Assembly (NCBI GenBank): GCA_021773115.1 | Contig: JAJFKS010000006.1 | Coordinates: 62,001-126,000 of the forward strand | DNA length: 64,000 nt | From: Woeseiaceae bacterium | Lineage (GTDB): Bacteria > Pseudomonadota > Gammaproteobacteria > Steroidobacterales > Woeseiaceae | Direction of reading: 5' to 3' | In this document: in pieces, positions 35,115-44,009 of the stretch | Layout of the letters: every line of letters starts with the position of its first letter | Numbering within the stretch: the stretch's first letter is position 1 | Notes under the pieces: generated by a model | Seen by the model: only the letters and a program-made list of their open reading frames with translations | What the model was told of the DNA's origin: nothing | Database searches by the model: none | Made by a program: the position numbers and the translations under genes

Positions 35115-35515
35115 TGCTTTGCGATCTCACCAAGGGCTCGCAACACATCGCGGCGGCTGATCTGGCCAACCAGGCGATTGTCTTTGAGCACCGGGAAACG
35201 TCGAAAGCGTGATTCAATAAATAACTCGGCGAGGTCGATAATGCTCATGTCTGCATCGACTGTCTTTACATCGGTGACCATCAGCTCCGATACCGGGCCA
35301 CCCGGCTGGTGGTGATATCCGGCGGTCAAGACAACCTGCATGCAGTCGAACTCGGAGATCATGCCGATCAAGTTTCCCTGCTTATCGACGATCGGTGCAC
35401 CTGCAATTCGCTTCTCAACGAGTTCGTGAATGACATCCAGCACGTCAGTATCGGGCGTAAACGTTACCAGGCGGCCCGACATATAGTCTTTTACCAGTAC
35501 CGATTTCGTTGCCAT
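35111..35515 (-). CDS. CBS-pair domain protein at the end of the nqr operon
   Basis: A 134-aa protein made of two CBS motifs (residues about 8-60 and 75-128) and nothing else, without membrane segments. CBS pairs usually bind adenine nucleotides and sense energy state. The track start at 35596 is inside nqrM; the ATG at 35515 has AAGGGA upstream and starts MATKSVLVKDYMSG. It follows nqrM by 11 bp on the same strand, so it is likely co-transcribed with the Na+-NQR genes; a regulatory link to respiration is inferred from position only. Confidence 0.88.
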   Translation of the reverse strand: MATKSVLVKDYMSGRLVTFTPDTDVLDVIHELVEKRIAGAPIVDKQGNLIGMISEFDCMQVVLTAGYHHQPGGPVSELMVTDVKTVDADMSIIDLAELFIESRFRRFPVLKDNRLVGQISRRDVLRALGEIAKH

Positions 35516-35526
35516 TTGCGTATCCC

Positions 35527-35700
35527 TTATTTCGGTTCGCGCTTTCGGCATTTGCCACTGCAAAGATCGCAGCCACCGCCATTCAGCCCACCACAACTAC
35601 CTTTAATGGGTTCCCGGCCAGCCAGCACGCCAATGCCCATGGCACCGACAACGGCGATGACAATGACAAAACTCAGCAGAATCGTGACCGCGACAGTCAT
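35527..35700 (-). CDS. nqrM: NqrM, Na+-NQR maturation protein (DUF539)
   Basis: A 57-aa protein below the length cut-off of the track. The reading begins MTVAVTILLSFVIVIAVVGA, one membrane helix, and continues with a short Cys-rich tail, SCGGLNGGGCDLCSGKC. That is the hallmark of NqrM, which in Vibrio and Klebsiella is needed to assemble the Fe site held by Cys residues of NqrD and NqrE. It sits 3 bp after the nqrF stop, the usual place for this gene. Confidence 0.9.
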   Translation of the reverse strand: MTVAVTILLSFVIVIAVVGAMGIGVLAGREPIKGSCGGLNGGGCDLCSGKCRKREPK

Positions 35701-35703
35701 GGC

Positions 35704-36948
35704 CTAGCCTCCAAAATCGTCAAGCAGTATATGATCATGGGTCACACCCAGATCCTCGAGCATCGCAACCACCGCTGAATTCATCATCGGTGGGCCACAC
35801 AAATAATACTCACAATCTTCAGGTGCCGGATGCTGTAGCAAGTATTCATCGCGCAGCACCTTGTGTATGAAACCCGTGTACCCGTCCCAATCGTCTTCGG
35901 GCATGGGCTCTGACAAAGCAAGATGCCAGCTGAAATTTTCATTTTCAGCAGCGAGCTCGTTAAACTCGTCGACATAGAATGCTTCGCGCAAACTGCGTGC
36001 GCCGTACCAGAATGTCATTTTGCGCTTCGAATGCAAGCGCCGGAGTTGATCGAAAATATGCGCACGCATTGGCGCCATTCCGGCGCCGCCACCGATGAAA
36101 ACCATTTCGTTTTGAGTGTCCCTCGCAAAAAACTCACCGAAGGGGCCGGACACGACAACATGATCTCCGGGTTTGAGACCGAATATGTAAGACGAAATAA
36201 TGCCTGGAGGAATCTTTTCACTTGAGCCGGGAGGAGGCGTAGCGATACGAACATTCAGCTTAACGATTCCCTGCTCCAGCGGATAATTCGCCATTGAGTA
36301 AGCGCGTGAAGTCGGGGACTTGACGTGCGACTCGTAGCGCCAAAGATTGTAGCGATCCCACTCCTCACGAAAACGTTCGTCGATGTCAAAATCAGCGAAC
36401 CGCAAGTTATGCGGCGGGCATTCAACCTGCACATAACCACCTGCTCGAAATTCCATTGTCTCGCCCTCTGGCAGGCGCAACACCAGCTCCTTGATAAAAC
36501 TTGCGACAGAGCGGTTCGATACGACCTCACAATGATATTTTTGTACGCCGAAGACCTCGTCCGGCACCTGCACATTCATCGCTTGCTTGACGGTCACCTG
36601 GCAGGAAAGACGTACGTGGTCGGCCGCTTCCCGTTTGTTGATCAACGAGGTTTCCGTCGGCAAAATCGCGCCACCGCCGGACATCACTTTGACCCGACAC
36701 TGTCCACAACTGCCGCCGCCCGCACAGGCTGAAGGCACGAGAATGCCCCCCTCTGCCAATCCCTGCAGCAATTTACTGCCAACGGGAACGTCGAGTTTGC
36801 GGTCGTTGTTGACCAACACTGTCACTGTGCCGGTATCAACAAGCTTGCTCCTCGCCGCCAGGATGAGCAGCACCAGCAAGAGAATAATTATCGTAAACAG
36901 CACCATGCCGGCGCCGACTTCAAGCAAGACTGCTGAGCTGATGCTCAC
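35704..36948 (-). CDS. nqrF: NqrF, NADH-oxidising subunit of Na+-NQR
   Basis: A 414-aa subunit with an N-terminal membrane helix (about residues 10-32), a [2Fe-2S] ferredoxin domain ([10 protein letters not shown] and the later RLSCQ) and a ferredoxin-NADP reductase-like domain with FAD motif RAYSMANYP and NADH motif [17 protein letters not shown]. It takes electrons from NADH and passes them to the [2Fe-2S] centre. It overlaps nqrE by 4 bp. Confidence 0.97.
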   Translation of the reverse strand: MSISSAVLLEVGAGMVLFTIIILLLVLLILAARSKLVDTGTVTVLVNNDRKLDVPVGSKLLQGLAEGGILVPSACAGGGSCGQCRVKVMSGGGAILPTETSLINKREAADHVRLSCQVTVKQAMNVQVPDEVFGVQKYHCEVVSNRSVASFIKELVLRLPEGETMEFRAGGYVQVECPPHNLRFADFDIDERFREEWDRYNLWRYESHVKSPTSRAYSMANYPLEQGIVKLNVRIATPPPGSSEKIPPGIISSYIFGLKPGDHVVVSGPFGEFFARDTQNEMVFIGGGAGMAPMRAHIFDQLRRLHSKRKMTFWYGARSLREAFYVDEFNELAAENENFSWHLALSEPMPEDDWDGYTGFIHKVLRDEYLLQHPAPEDCEYYLCGPPMMNSAVVAMLEDLGVTHDHILLDDFGG

Positions 36949-37553
36949 AGCTGGATACCCGACAGGCCCATAAAACCAAGCGACATCAACCCGACGATGA
37001 TGAACGTAATGCCGAGTCCCTGCAGCCCATCCGGGACGTCACTGTAGCGAAGCTTCTCGCGAATACCGCTGAGTGCAACGATGGCGACAGCCCAGCCGAA
37101 TCCGCTGCCAAAGCCATAGACGACGCTCTCGGAGAAGTCGTATCGCCGTTCGACCATGAATAACGTGCCGCCCAGAATCGCACAATTGACAGTGATCAGC
37201 GGCAGGAAAATTCCAAGCGCGTTGTAGAGTTTCGGAACGTATCGGTCGAGCGCCATTTCGAGAATCTGTACCAGTGCCGCGATCACGCCGATGTAGACCA
37301 CCAGACCCAGAAAACTCAGATCGACATCGGGTAAGCCTGCCCAAGCCAGCGCACCGTCTGTCAGCAGGTAGGTTGAAATCAGGTAGTTGACCGGAACGGT
37401 GATGGCCTGCACTGCAACAACCGCAACGCCAAGTCCCAGCGCTGTTTCAACCTGTTTCGATACGGCAAGAAATGTGCACATGCCGAGGAAAAACGTAAGT
37501 GCGAGGTTTTCGACAAACGCGGCTTGTAAGAAAAGGTTGAAGTGCGCAGCCAT
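36945..37553 (-). CDS. nqrE: NqrE, membrane subunit of Na+-NQR
   Basis: A 202-aa six-helix protein. The Cys residues in [10 protein letters not shown] and TVNCAILGG lie in the half-helices that, with those of NqrD, hold an iron centre inside the membrane. It overlaps nqrF by 4 bp and nqrD by 1 bp. Confidence 0.97.
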   Translation of the reverse strand: MAAHFNLFLQAAFVENLALTFFLGMCTFLAVSKQVETALGLGVAVVAVQAITVPVNYLISTYLLTDGALAWAGLPDVDLSFLGLVVYIGVIAALVQILEMALDRYVPKLYNALGIFLPLITVNCAILGGTLFMVERRYDFSESVVYGFGSGFGWAVAIVALSGIREKLRYSDVPDGLQGLGITFIIVGLMSLGFMGLSGIQL

Positions 37554-38215
37554 TACAATATCTCGGTGCGATGAACTTCATGGATCTGGTAGTCGGGCTT
37601 TTCGACCTGTTTGGGCCGCAACGTCCTAATCAGCCAGATAAGTAAGCCGATGATGAAAAACGCACTTGGAGGCAACAGCATCAGTCCGTTCGCCTCGTAC
37701 CAGCCTCCGTCGCCCGCCAAAGGCAGAATCTGATAACCGAGCAGGCTGCCGGCGCCAAACAACTCACGCATCGTAGCCACGAATATCAAAATGGCGCTGT
37801 AGCCAAGCCCGTTGCCCAGGCCATCGAGAAAACTCATGCCCACACCGTGCTTCATCGCATACGCCTCGGCGCGACCCAGGATGATGCAGTTCGTGATGAT
37901 CAAGCCCACAAAAACCGACAACTGTTTGCTGGTCTCATAGGCGTAGGCCTTTAGCAGTTGATCCACGACGATCACAAAGGACGCTATGATTGTCATCTGA
38001 ATGATGATGCGAATATTATTGGGAATGTAATTTCGAATACTGCTGATCGCGGCGCTCGACATCATCGCTACACCGGTCATCGCCGCACACATCAGCAGTG
38101 CCGGCAGTAGCGACGTCGTCACTGCCAGTGCCGAACAAATGCCAAGCACCTGTAGGGTCACAGGATTGTTGTCGACCAGCGGATCGAACAACACCTTGCG
38201 ATAATCAGCCATCAT
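37553..38215 (-). CDS. nqrD: NqrD, membrane subunit of Na+-NQR
   Basis: A 220-aa six-helix protein, pseudo-symmetric partner of NqrE. The iron-binding Cys are seen in [10 protein letters not shown] and [13 protein letters not shown]. The C-terminal tail is polar and cytoplasmic. It overlaps nqrC by 11 bp. Confidence 0.97.
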   Translation of the reverse strand: MMADYRKVLFDPLVDNNPVTLQVLGICSALAVTTSLLPALLMCAAMTGVAMMSSAAISSIRNYIPNNIRIIIQMTIIASFVIVVDQLLKAYAYETSKQLSVFVGLIITNCIILGRAEAYAMKHGVGMSFLDGLGNGLGYSAILIFVATMRELFGAGSLLGYQILPLAGDGGWYEANGLMLLPPSAFFIIGLLIWLIRTLRPKQVEKPDYQIHEVHRTEIL

Positions 38216-39011
38216 TTGCAGTCCCCGAAGCTAGCTTCTGCAGATAGGGGCCAAATCCGTGCGGTCCCATCCAGTATTGCAGCAAATGCGTGACGCCGCG
38301 TCCGGTCAGTGTCGCCCCCGCCAATCCGTCGACCTGATGGACTGCTCCATCACCTGCAAGCACTTTGCCGCGCACAATCTCGATCCGCAGCGCGCCGCTC
38401 TCGTCGCTCAACACTTTTCCGGACCACTGTGCACGCCAGTCGGGTTTGTCAATCTGATCGCCAAGGCCCGGCGTTTCTCCGTGGTCATAGAAACGCAGAC
38501 CGCGAATTGTGTTGCCGTCCGGCTCGAGGGACAGATAGCCATACATCGTTGACCAGAGTCCCGATCCATAGACCGGCAGAACTATTTGTGTGACCTTGCC
38601 CTGATTCCTGACGAGATAGACCGGTGCATAAATTGCTCGGCGACGTACACCCGCAATGTCCAGTTCTGCCGGCACATTAACGCTGAGTTCGGGATTATTC
38701 GCCGCTTCAAGTGGGTCGAAACTGTACGGATCAATGTCACGAACATAGTCGCCTGTCCGAAGATCGACCAGACGTGTATCGATTGCTGAAAACTGTGCTT
38801 CGACATCACCGCCTGCCTCGTAGATTCCCGCCACCTCGAGAACAATCGTCTGCCGATACAAGTCCTCGTTACGCTGTTGCTGCGGTTTCAAAATGACAGC
38901 AGCCGCCGAAACGAGTACCGAACAAAACAGGCTGACAGCGATCGCCACACGCAAGGTATTGCCGATGCCATCTCGATTGCGTGTCGGTTTGCTGGTCGTC
39001 TCCTCAGGCAT
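38205..39011 (-). CDS. nqrC: NqrC, covalent-FMN subunit of Na+-NQR
   Basis: A 268-aa protein with one N-terminal membrane helix (about residues 17-38) and a periplasmic FMN-binding domain. The flavinylation motif is [11 protein letters not shown], where the last Thr of the S/AGATxT motif takes FMN from the ApbE transferase. No apbE gene is in this window, so it must lie elsewhere. It overlaps nqrB by 8 bp. Confidence 0.96.
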   Translation of the reverse strand: MPEETTSKPTRNRDGIGNTLRVAIAVSLFCSVLVSAAAVILKPQQQRNEDLYRQTIVLEVAGIYEAGGDVEAQFSAIDTRLVDLRTGDYVRDIDPYSFDPLEAANNPELSVNVPAELDIAGVRRRAIYAPVYLVRNQGKVTQIVLPVYGSGLWSTMYGYLSLEPDGNTIRGLRFYDHGETPGLGDQIDKPDWRAQWSGKVLSDESGALRIEIVRGKVLAGDGAVHQVDGLAGATLTGRGVTHLLQYWMGPHGFGPYLQKLASGTANDG

Positions 39012-40215
39012 TGCGCTTCACTCGCCGTCGGATGTTTGAACGAGTTACGAAGTAATCGATGATCGGCGCAAAGATGTTGCCAAACAGTATCGCCAGCATG
39101 ATGCCTTCCGGGAAGGCCGGATTGATCACTCGAATCGCATAGGTCAGCGCGCCGACAAGTAAGCCGAATATCCAATGGCCCAACATCGTGTCCGGCGCGC
39201 TGACGGGATCTGTCGCCATGAAGATTGCACCGAATGCAAATCCGCCAAGCGCCACGTGCCAGTGCCACGGCATTGCCAGCATCGGGTTGCCGCTATCCAT
39301 GCCGCCAAACAACAGTGCCGGGATAATGAGACCGGCGAACACGGCGACGATAATCCGCCAGGACGCGATACCCGTGTAAACGAGCAATAAAGCACCAAGT
39401 AAACAGGCTGCCGTCGACGTCTCACCGAGCGATCCCTGAATTTGCCCAAAAAACGCCTGCGAATAGGTCACACCGCTGGCAAGAACTCCCTGCAAGCCTT
39501 CGACCGCGCTGATACCGAGCGCCGTTGCACCGCTGAACCCATCAACCGGTGTCCACACGGCATCGCCCGACATTTGCACCGGATAGGCAAAATACAGAAA
39601 CGCGCGGCCAACCAAAGCAGGATTCAGAAAATTCTTGCCGGTTCCACCAAAGACTTCTTTGCCGATCACAACGCCAAAACTGATGCCGATTGCAACCTGC
39701 CACAATGGCGTTGAGGCAGGCAGGATCAGTGCGAAAAGCATCGACGTGACAAAGAAACCCTCGTTGACCTCGTGATTGCGCACACTCGCGAACAACACTT
39801 CCCAGAATCCGCCTGCCGCCATGGTGACGGCATAGATCGGTAGAAAATACAGAAATCCGTGGACGAAGTTATCGTAGAAACTATTCGCGTCGTAGCCGGC
39901 GCCGAGCACGCCTAAAACTGCGCCGCGCCATCCTGGTGCCACATCAACGCCGAGCAGCGCCATGGCCGTATTCGACTGAAACCCGGTATTCCACATGCCC
40001 ACCAGCAAGCAGGGTGTGACGGCAAACACAACCAGGATCATTACCCTTTTGAGATCGATTGCGTCGCGTACGTGCGGCGAGCCACGCGTCACATCGGGCG
40101 GCGAGTAGAACAGCGTATCGACCATCTCGTAGATCGCGTTGAATTTCTGCAGGCGGCCACCGCGTGCAAATAAGGGTTCAAGGCGGTCGAGAAATCCGCG
40201 TAAGCCCTTCTTCAT
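39004..40215 (-). CDS. nqrB: NqrB, covalent-FMN and Na+-channel subunit of Na+-NQR
   Basis: A 403-aa polytopic subunit that carries a covalent FMN (motif DGFSGATALGI), riboflavin and the main Na+ path. Helices are spread through the chain, with an N-terminal cytoplasmic segment (FLDRLEPLFARGGRLQKFNAIYEMVDTLFYSP) that is typical of the family. It overlaps nqrA by 4 bp. Confidence 0.97.
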   Translation of the reverse strand: MKKGLRGFLDRLEPLFARGGRLQKFNAIYEMVDTLFYSPPDVTRGSPHVRDAIDLKRVMILVVFAVTPCLLVGMWNTGFQSNTAMALLGVDVAPGWRGAVLGVLGAGYDANSFYDNFVHGFLYFLPIYAVTMAAGGFWEVLFASVRNHEVNEGFFVTSMLFALILPASTPLWQVAIGISFGVVIGKEVFGGTGKNFLNPALVGRAFLYFAYPVQMSGDAVWTPVDGFSGATALGISAVEGLQGVLASGVTYSQAFFGQIQGSLGETSTAACLLGALLLVYTGIASWRIIVAVFAGLIIPALLFGGMDSGNPMLAMPWHWHVALGGFAFGAIFMATDPVSAPDTMLGHWIFGLLVGALTYAIRVINPAFPEGIMLAILFGNIFAPIIDYFVTRSNIRRRVKRNA

Positions 40216-41558
40216 CCGTTCGCCTCAATCTCGTTCAGGTTCATCCGCAAATATGGTCCGTATTCATACTTGCCGTTGCAGACAAAGGAACACAGTGCGA
40301 GATCCTCTTCATCCAGTTCGAGACACCCCAGCGCTTTTGCCTTGTCGGTGTCTTCGACCAGCAGGGCTTTCAGCAAAGGCGTCGCCAGTATGTCGAGCGG
40401 CATGACGCGCTCGAACGTGCCGATCGGCACCATCGCTCGCGGACTACCGTTTTGCGATGTACCGAGCCGGAAGCGACCGCGGTGAAGCAAGTGCCCCGTG
40501 TAGGCTCGCAATGCAGAATATTTGCCATTGCCTGGTCGCATCCAGGAGAGGAACTCGCGTTCTCCACCTTCGGGCAACAACGTGAGCTGGTTGTGGTAGC
40601 GACCGAGCCACGCCAGGGGTCCGGAGGCACGATGACCCGACAATGCGGAACCGCTGATCACGCGCAAGGCACCATCGAGTGTTTCACCGTGTAGCAAATC
40701 GGTGGTGCTGGCGCCGACACGAGTCCGGAGCAGGCTCGGCCGTGACGCCATGGGTCCGCACATCGCAATGACGCGCTGCGTCGGTAAGCGGCCTGTCAAG
40801 AACAGCTCGCCGATCGCAATGACGTCGAAATAACGCAGATGCCAAACCCTGCGTGATTCACTCACGGCGTGCAGGTGGTGAATGTGTGTTCCGACCAGCC
40901 CGGCGGGATGCGGGCCGGCGAATTCGACCGGCTTAAAGCTGCCCTCATTCGGTGGGGAAATCCTTGAGTTCGGTGCCGTACAAATGTAGACCGGCCCTTC
41001 TGTCAATTGTGAGATTACGCGCAGGCCAGCCGAAAAATTGTCAGCGCACTCAGCGACGACGATCTCCGGATCAACGGCGAGCGGGCTCGTGTCAATGGCG
41101 GTCACGAAGATCGCCGTTGGCTTCGTATCGGGCGCAGGAACCCGGCTAAAGGGTCGGGTTCGGAGTGCAGTCCAGAGACCTGATGCCAACAAATTGTCGC
41201 GAACTACAACGTCGCCCAGGGAAGCCAGATCCGCAGGCGAACAGTGAAGAAATGATTCAGCATCCTCGCCGTCGAGCCTGATGACGATCGACTGCAACGC
41301 GCGTCGCGCGCCGCGGTTGATCTGGACGATTTCGCCACTGCCGGGCGATGTGAAACGGACGCCCGGATTCGCATTGTCAGTAAACAGCGTTTGCCCAAGC
41401 CGCACCCGGTCGCCGACTGCCACCTCCATGCTCGGACGCAGCCCGACAACATCCGTACCCAGGACCGCAACGGAAGCGACTGGCCAAGCGTCTCTAATGA
41501 CCGGCTCCGGTGCGCCATCGAGGGGAATATCCAGGCCTTTTCGTAGGCTAATTCGCAT
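40212..41558 (-). CDS. nqrA: NqrA, cytoplasmic subunit of Na+-NQR
   Basis: A 448-aa peripheral subunit implicated in quinone binding. The ATG at 41558 starts MRISLRKGLDIPLDGAPEP, the usual NqrA beginning; the track start at 41654 lies inside the upstream prenyltransferase gene. The PSMEVAVGDRVRLGQ barrel-sandwich segment and MRPGNGKYSALRAYTG are visible. It is preceded by the prenyltransferase gene with a gap of 13 bp, so the two are probably in one operon. Confidence 0.96.
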   Translation of the reverse strand: MRISLRKGLDIPLDGAPEPVIRDAWPVASVAVLGTDVVGLRPSMEVAVGDRVRLGQTLFTDNANPGVRFTSPGSGEIVQINRGARRALQSIVIRLDGEDAESFLHCSPADLASLGDVVVRDNLLASGLWTALRTRPFSRVPAPDTKPTAIFVTAIDTSPLAVDPEIVVAECADNFSAGLRVISQLTEGPVYICTAPNSRISPPNEGSFKPVEFAGPHPAGLVGTHIHHLHAVSESRRVWHLRYFDVIAIGELFLTGRLPTQRVIAMCGPMASRPSLLRTRVGASTTDLLHGETLDGALRVISGSALSGHRASGPLAWLGRYHNQLTLLPEGGEREFLSWMRPGNGKYSALRAYTGHLLHRGRFRLGTSQNGSPRAMVPIGTFERVMPLDILATPLLKALLVEDTDKAKALGCLELDEEDLALCSFVCNGKYEYGPYLRMNLNEIEANG

Positions 41559-41571
41559 GCGGTGTTGTCGA

Positions 41572-42558
41572 TCAGGCGGCGAAAATGGCGACGTACAGCG
41601 CAAATATTGCAAGCCACAACGAACCCAGAGTATGAATAGCGAGCGTTGACTCAATCGCTGCCGTCAGTCGCTGTCGATCCGCGATACCCTCGCGAATTGC
41701 GCCGGCCGCCCTGACTACCAGGATCAGCAATCCAATGGGTAACAGGACGACCGTGATCGGGAGCTGACCACGGACAGCCATCGTAATCACCGCCAGAACG
41801 GCAATGACCTGAATGGCGACGTACAGAATCGCGGTACCGCTGAGCCCTAGTCTTACCGGCAATGTATTTTTACCGTTTGAGCCGTCCGGGCGAATGTCGG
41901 GCACCTCATTGATTAACAGGATCGATGCAACCCAGGCGCTGATCGGTACCGCAAAAAGCAGCGACTCAAGGTCGACGACACCGCTCTGCAACCACGCGGC
42001 CCCGGTGACCGGCAATATGCCAAAGGCTACGCCGACCGCGGTCTCCCCGAGTCCCATCGATGCCAGTCGGACCGGGCCCAGCGAATACATGACTGCCAAT
42101 AAGACACCTGTCATGCCGAAGCCGAGCACCACCCAACCACGCATCAACATCAGTACCAATCCGGCAATCGCAGCGACGGTGAGCAGGCTGATTCCCAGTC
42201 GTGCCATACCGGAAACAGACATGATTCCCGTCTGGATAAATCGCGAACCGCCGGTATAGGGGTAAATACGATCGTCATTGCTGCGGTCTGTGCCGCCGAA
42301 GTCGTCACCGACGTCATTCAGCACATTGGCGCCGGCATGCACACAGGCGGTCGCCAACAGTGCCAGAAGAAATACAACGAAATCGAACTGCCCCGCGACA
42401 TGAAAACCCCAGGCCGTGCCTGCTATGACCGGTAGCACGGATGCCGGAAAAAACTTCGGACGTGTGGCGTTGAACGCGCGGTTGGCATTGGCCCGGAACG
42501 AATCACCGCGGAATTGCTGCACGGAAGGTCCGGTTACCTCAAGAGAGTCTGGCGGCAT
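41572..42558 (-). CDS. UbiA-superfamily prenyltransferase, MenA-like
   Basis: A 328-aa polytopic protein. The two Asp-rich motifs of the UbiA superfamily are present: NVLNDVGDDFGGTD and NEVPDIRPDGSNGKNTLPV. The second, with the following RLG, resembles MenA (dihydroxynaphthoate octaprenyltransferase) more than UbiA or heme O synthase, and GGSRFIQTGIMS also fits MenA. If so, it makes demethylmenaquinone. It is the first gene of the nqr operon, which suggests that the quinone it makes is used by the neighbouring enzymes. The first 25 residues are polar and not conserved. A different aromatic acceptor is possible. Confidence 0.8.
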   Translation of the reverse strand: MPPDSLEVTGPSVQQFRGDSFRANANRAFNATRPKFFPASVLPVIAGTAWGFHVAGQFDFVVFLLALLATACVHAGANVLNDVGDDFGGTDRSNDDRIYPYTGGSRFIQTGIMSVSGMARLGISLLTVAAIAGLVLMLMRGWVVLGFGMTGVLLAVMYSLGPVRLASMGLGETAVGVAFGILPVTGAAWLQSGVVDLESLLFAVPISAWVASILLINEVPDIRPDGSNGKNTLPVRLGLSGTAILYVAIQVIAVLAVITMAVRGQLPITVVLLPIGLLILVVRAAGAIREGIADRQRLTAAIESTLAIHTLGSLWLAIFALYVAIFAA

Positions 42559-42720
42559 GCGTCGCTCCTGTTAATTAATATCGACTGACTCACGCAGCAG
42601 GTAGACAGCCGCTGCCGGACCTGTCGGAAGAATTTGCTTCGCTTGCAAGCACCTGTATAGCGCGAAGCAAGGCAAACCTGGAATAGGCGATATTACCTAT
42701 CGGCGGCCGCAACCAGGAAA
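42559..42720. other. Spacer between rnpB and the prenyltransferase-nqr operon
   Basis: No gene. Read on the minus strand it starts after the rnpB 3' end with a hairpin-prone stretch (CCTGG...ATAGG...CCTAT.CCAGG followed by TTTGCC) that may terminate rnpB. Next comes the right copy of the island-flanking repeat, then the leader of the prenyltransferase gene with a clear AGGAGCG Shine-Dalgarno. Confidence 0.5.
42620..42671 (-). repeat. Right copy of the island-flanking intergenic repeat
   Basis: On the minus strand: GCTTCGCGCTA, TA, CAGGTGCTTG, then a tail with TTCTTCCGACAGG. It matches the copy at 24449-24498, which is on the plus strand. This copy also has a 9-bp stem (TTGCTTCGC and GCGAAGCAA) around the CAGGTGCTTG block, not conserved in the left copy. 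Confidence 0.6.
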
Positions 42721-42721
42721 G

Positions 42722-43123
42722 GTGAGAAAGCCGGAGCCAGCAATAAGCCGGGTTCTGTCTACGACAACCATTCATCTGGGACAGCCGTCACCGACTGCCT
42801 CAAGCAACCTACCCGGGAGTCCGCTCGGAACCGGCGGTGGACAAACACCCAGACACCCCTTTTGGGGGCGTTGTGCGCTGCCCTACTCCCCTATTTGGTC
42901 TTGCTCCGGGCGGGGTTTACCGTGCCGCGAACTGTTACCAGTCGCGCGGTGCGCTCTTACCGCACCTTTTCACCCTTACCGACTTGCATCGGCGGTCTAT
43001 TTTCTGTGGCACTTTCCATAGGCTCGCGCCTCCCAGGCGTTACCTGGCGCCCTGTCCGAAGGAGCCCGGACTTTCCTCTGCAGCGAACTGCAGCGATTGT
43101 CTGGCCAACTCCGGCTTTCTCGG
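42722..43123 (-). ncRNA. rnpB: RNase P RNA (bacterial type A)
   Basis: The catalytic RNA that matures tRNA 5' ends. On the minus strand the 5' end GAGAAAGCCGGAG and the 3' end CTCCGGCTTTCTC are perfectly complementary and make helix P1. Between them are the conserved blocks GAGGAAAGTCCGGGCTCC, GGTAACGCCTGG, GGTAAGGGTGAAA, GGTGCGGTAAGAGCGCACC, ACTGGTAACAG, GGTAAACCCCGCCCGGAGCA and CAGAACCCGGCTTAT near the 3' end, in the same order as E. coli. Ends are set from P1 and may be off by a few bases. It lies just downstream of rsmI. Confidence 0.96.
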
Positions 43124-43131
43124 TGGCAGAG

Positions 43132-43161
43132 TTTATCAGGATCCGGCGCTGTTAAGCTCAA
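43132..43161 (-). promoter_or_regulatory. Candidate rnpB promoter inside the rsmI 3' end
   Basis: On the minus strand TTGAGC (43161-43156) and GATAAA (43137-43132) are 18 bp apart, with the predicted start about 10 bp later at the first base of P1. The -10 box overlaps the rsmI stop codon. Confidence 0.5.
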
Positions 43162-43975
43162 GCAAGCGTTCGTACAAGGCATTCTTTTTCTCGCCGCTAA
43201 GCCTGGCGGTGATTTTGGCCGCATCTTTGGCCGGCAGATGCTCGGCCAACACCAGCAGCATGCGATCGACGTCATAGTTGGACTTCGCGACCGCCGGTGC
43301 GCCGCCAACGACGATAACAAACTCACCTTTGCCGACAATCCTCCCATCGACAAGCCTGGATTGAATCTCGCTCAACGTGCCCTGGATACACTGTTCATGC
43401 AGTTTGCTGAGCTCCCGCCCGATAAATGCGATTCGCTGAGCACCGAAAACCTCCACCATGTCATCGATACATTCCTGAACGCGATGTACCGATTCGTAAA
43501 ACACCATCGTGCGTTGTTCGTTCGCCAGCGCCTGAAAACAGGTTTTTCGGGCGGATGCACGATTCGGCGGAAAGCCTTCAAAACAAAAGCGGTCCGTCGC
43601 AATTCCGGCAGCGGAGAGCGATGCGGTCACGGCGCTGGGTCCGGGTATCGGTGAAACGGCAATGCCGTTTTGATGAGCTTGGCGCACCAGTCGAAAGCCG
43701 GGGTCGCTGACCAATGGCGTTCCGGCATCGCTGACAAGGGCGACGGATTCGCCGTCCAAAAGCGTCTTGATCACCTTGCCAAGCACCTTTTCCTCGTTGT
43801 GATCATGCAATGCCATAAGTCGCGATTTGACCCCGATTGACATTAGCAATCGCCCGGTGTGGCGGGTATCCTCGGCAGCAATAAGACTCACGTCGGCGAG
43901 CGTCTGACGGGCGCGCGACGTCAGATCCTCAAGATTGCCAATTGGCGTTGCAACTACATACAGTGTGCCGCTCAT
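43136..43975 (-). CDS. rsmI: RsmI, 16S rRNA C1402 2'-O-methyltransferase
   Basis: A 279-aa SAM-dependent methyltransferase of the tetrapyrrole-methylase fold. Motifs: VATPIGNLEDLTSRARQTL at the N-terminus, LVSDAGTPLVSDPGFRLV, PGPSAVTASLSAAGI and CFEGFPP. It acts on the same nucleotide as RsmH. It is divergent from lpoA with only 34 bp between start codons, so the promoters must overlap, and it is followed by rnpB 13 bp after the stop. Confidence 0.97.
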   Translation of the reverse strand: MSGTLYVVATPIGNLEDLTSRARQTLADVSLIAAEDTRHTGRLLMSIGVKSRLMALHDHNEEKVLGKVIKTLLDGESVALVSDAGTPLVSDPGFRLVRQAHQNGIAVSPIPGPSAVTASLSAAGIATDRFCFEGFPPNRASARKTCFQALANEQRTMVFYESVHRVQECIDDMVEVFGAQRIAFIGRELSKLHEQCIQGTLSEIQSRLVDGRIVGKGEFVIVVGGAPAVAKSNYDVDRMLLVLAEHLPAKDAAKITARLSGEKKNALYERLLELNSAGS

Positions 43976-44009
43976 CGGGCGTCGGACCTTTTATTGTTCA
44001 GTGGGAAAT

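Noticed and set aside
38143-38155. A CAAGCACCTGTA match to the island-flanking repeat inside nqrD
   Set aside because: Only one of the two repeat blocks is present and it lies in coding sequence; expected by chance in a window of this size.
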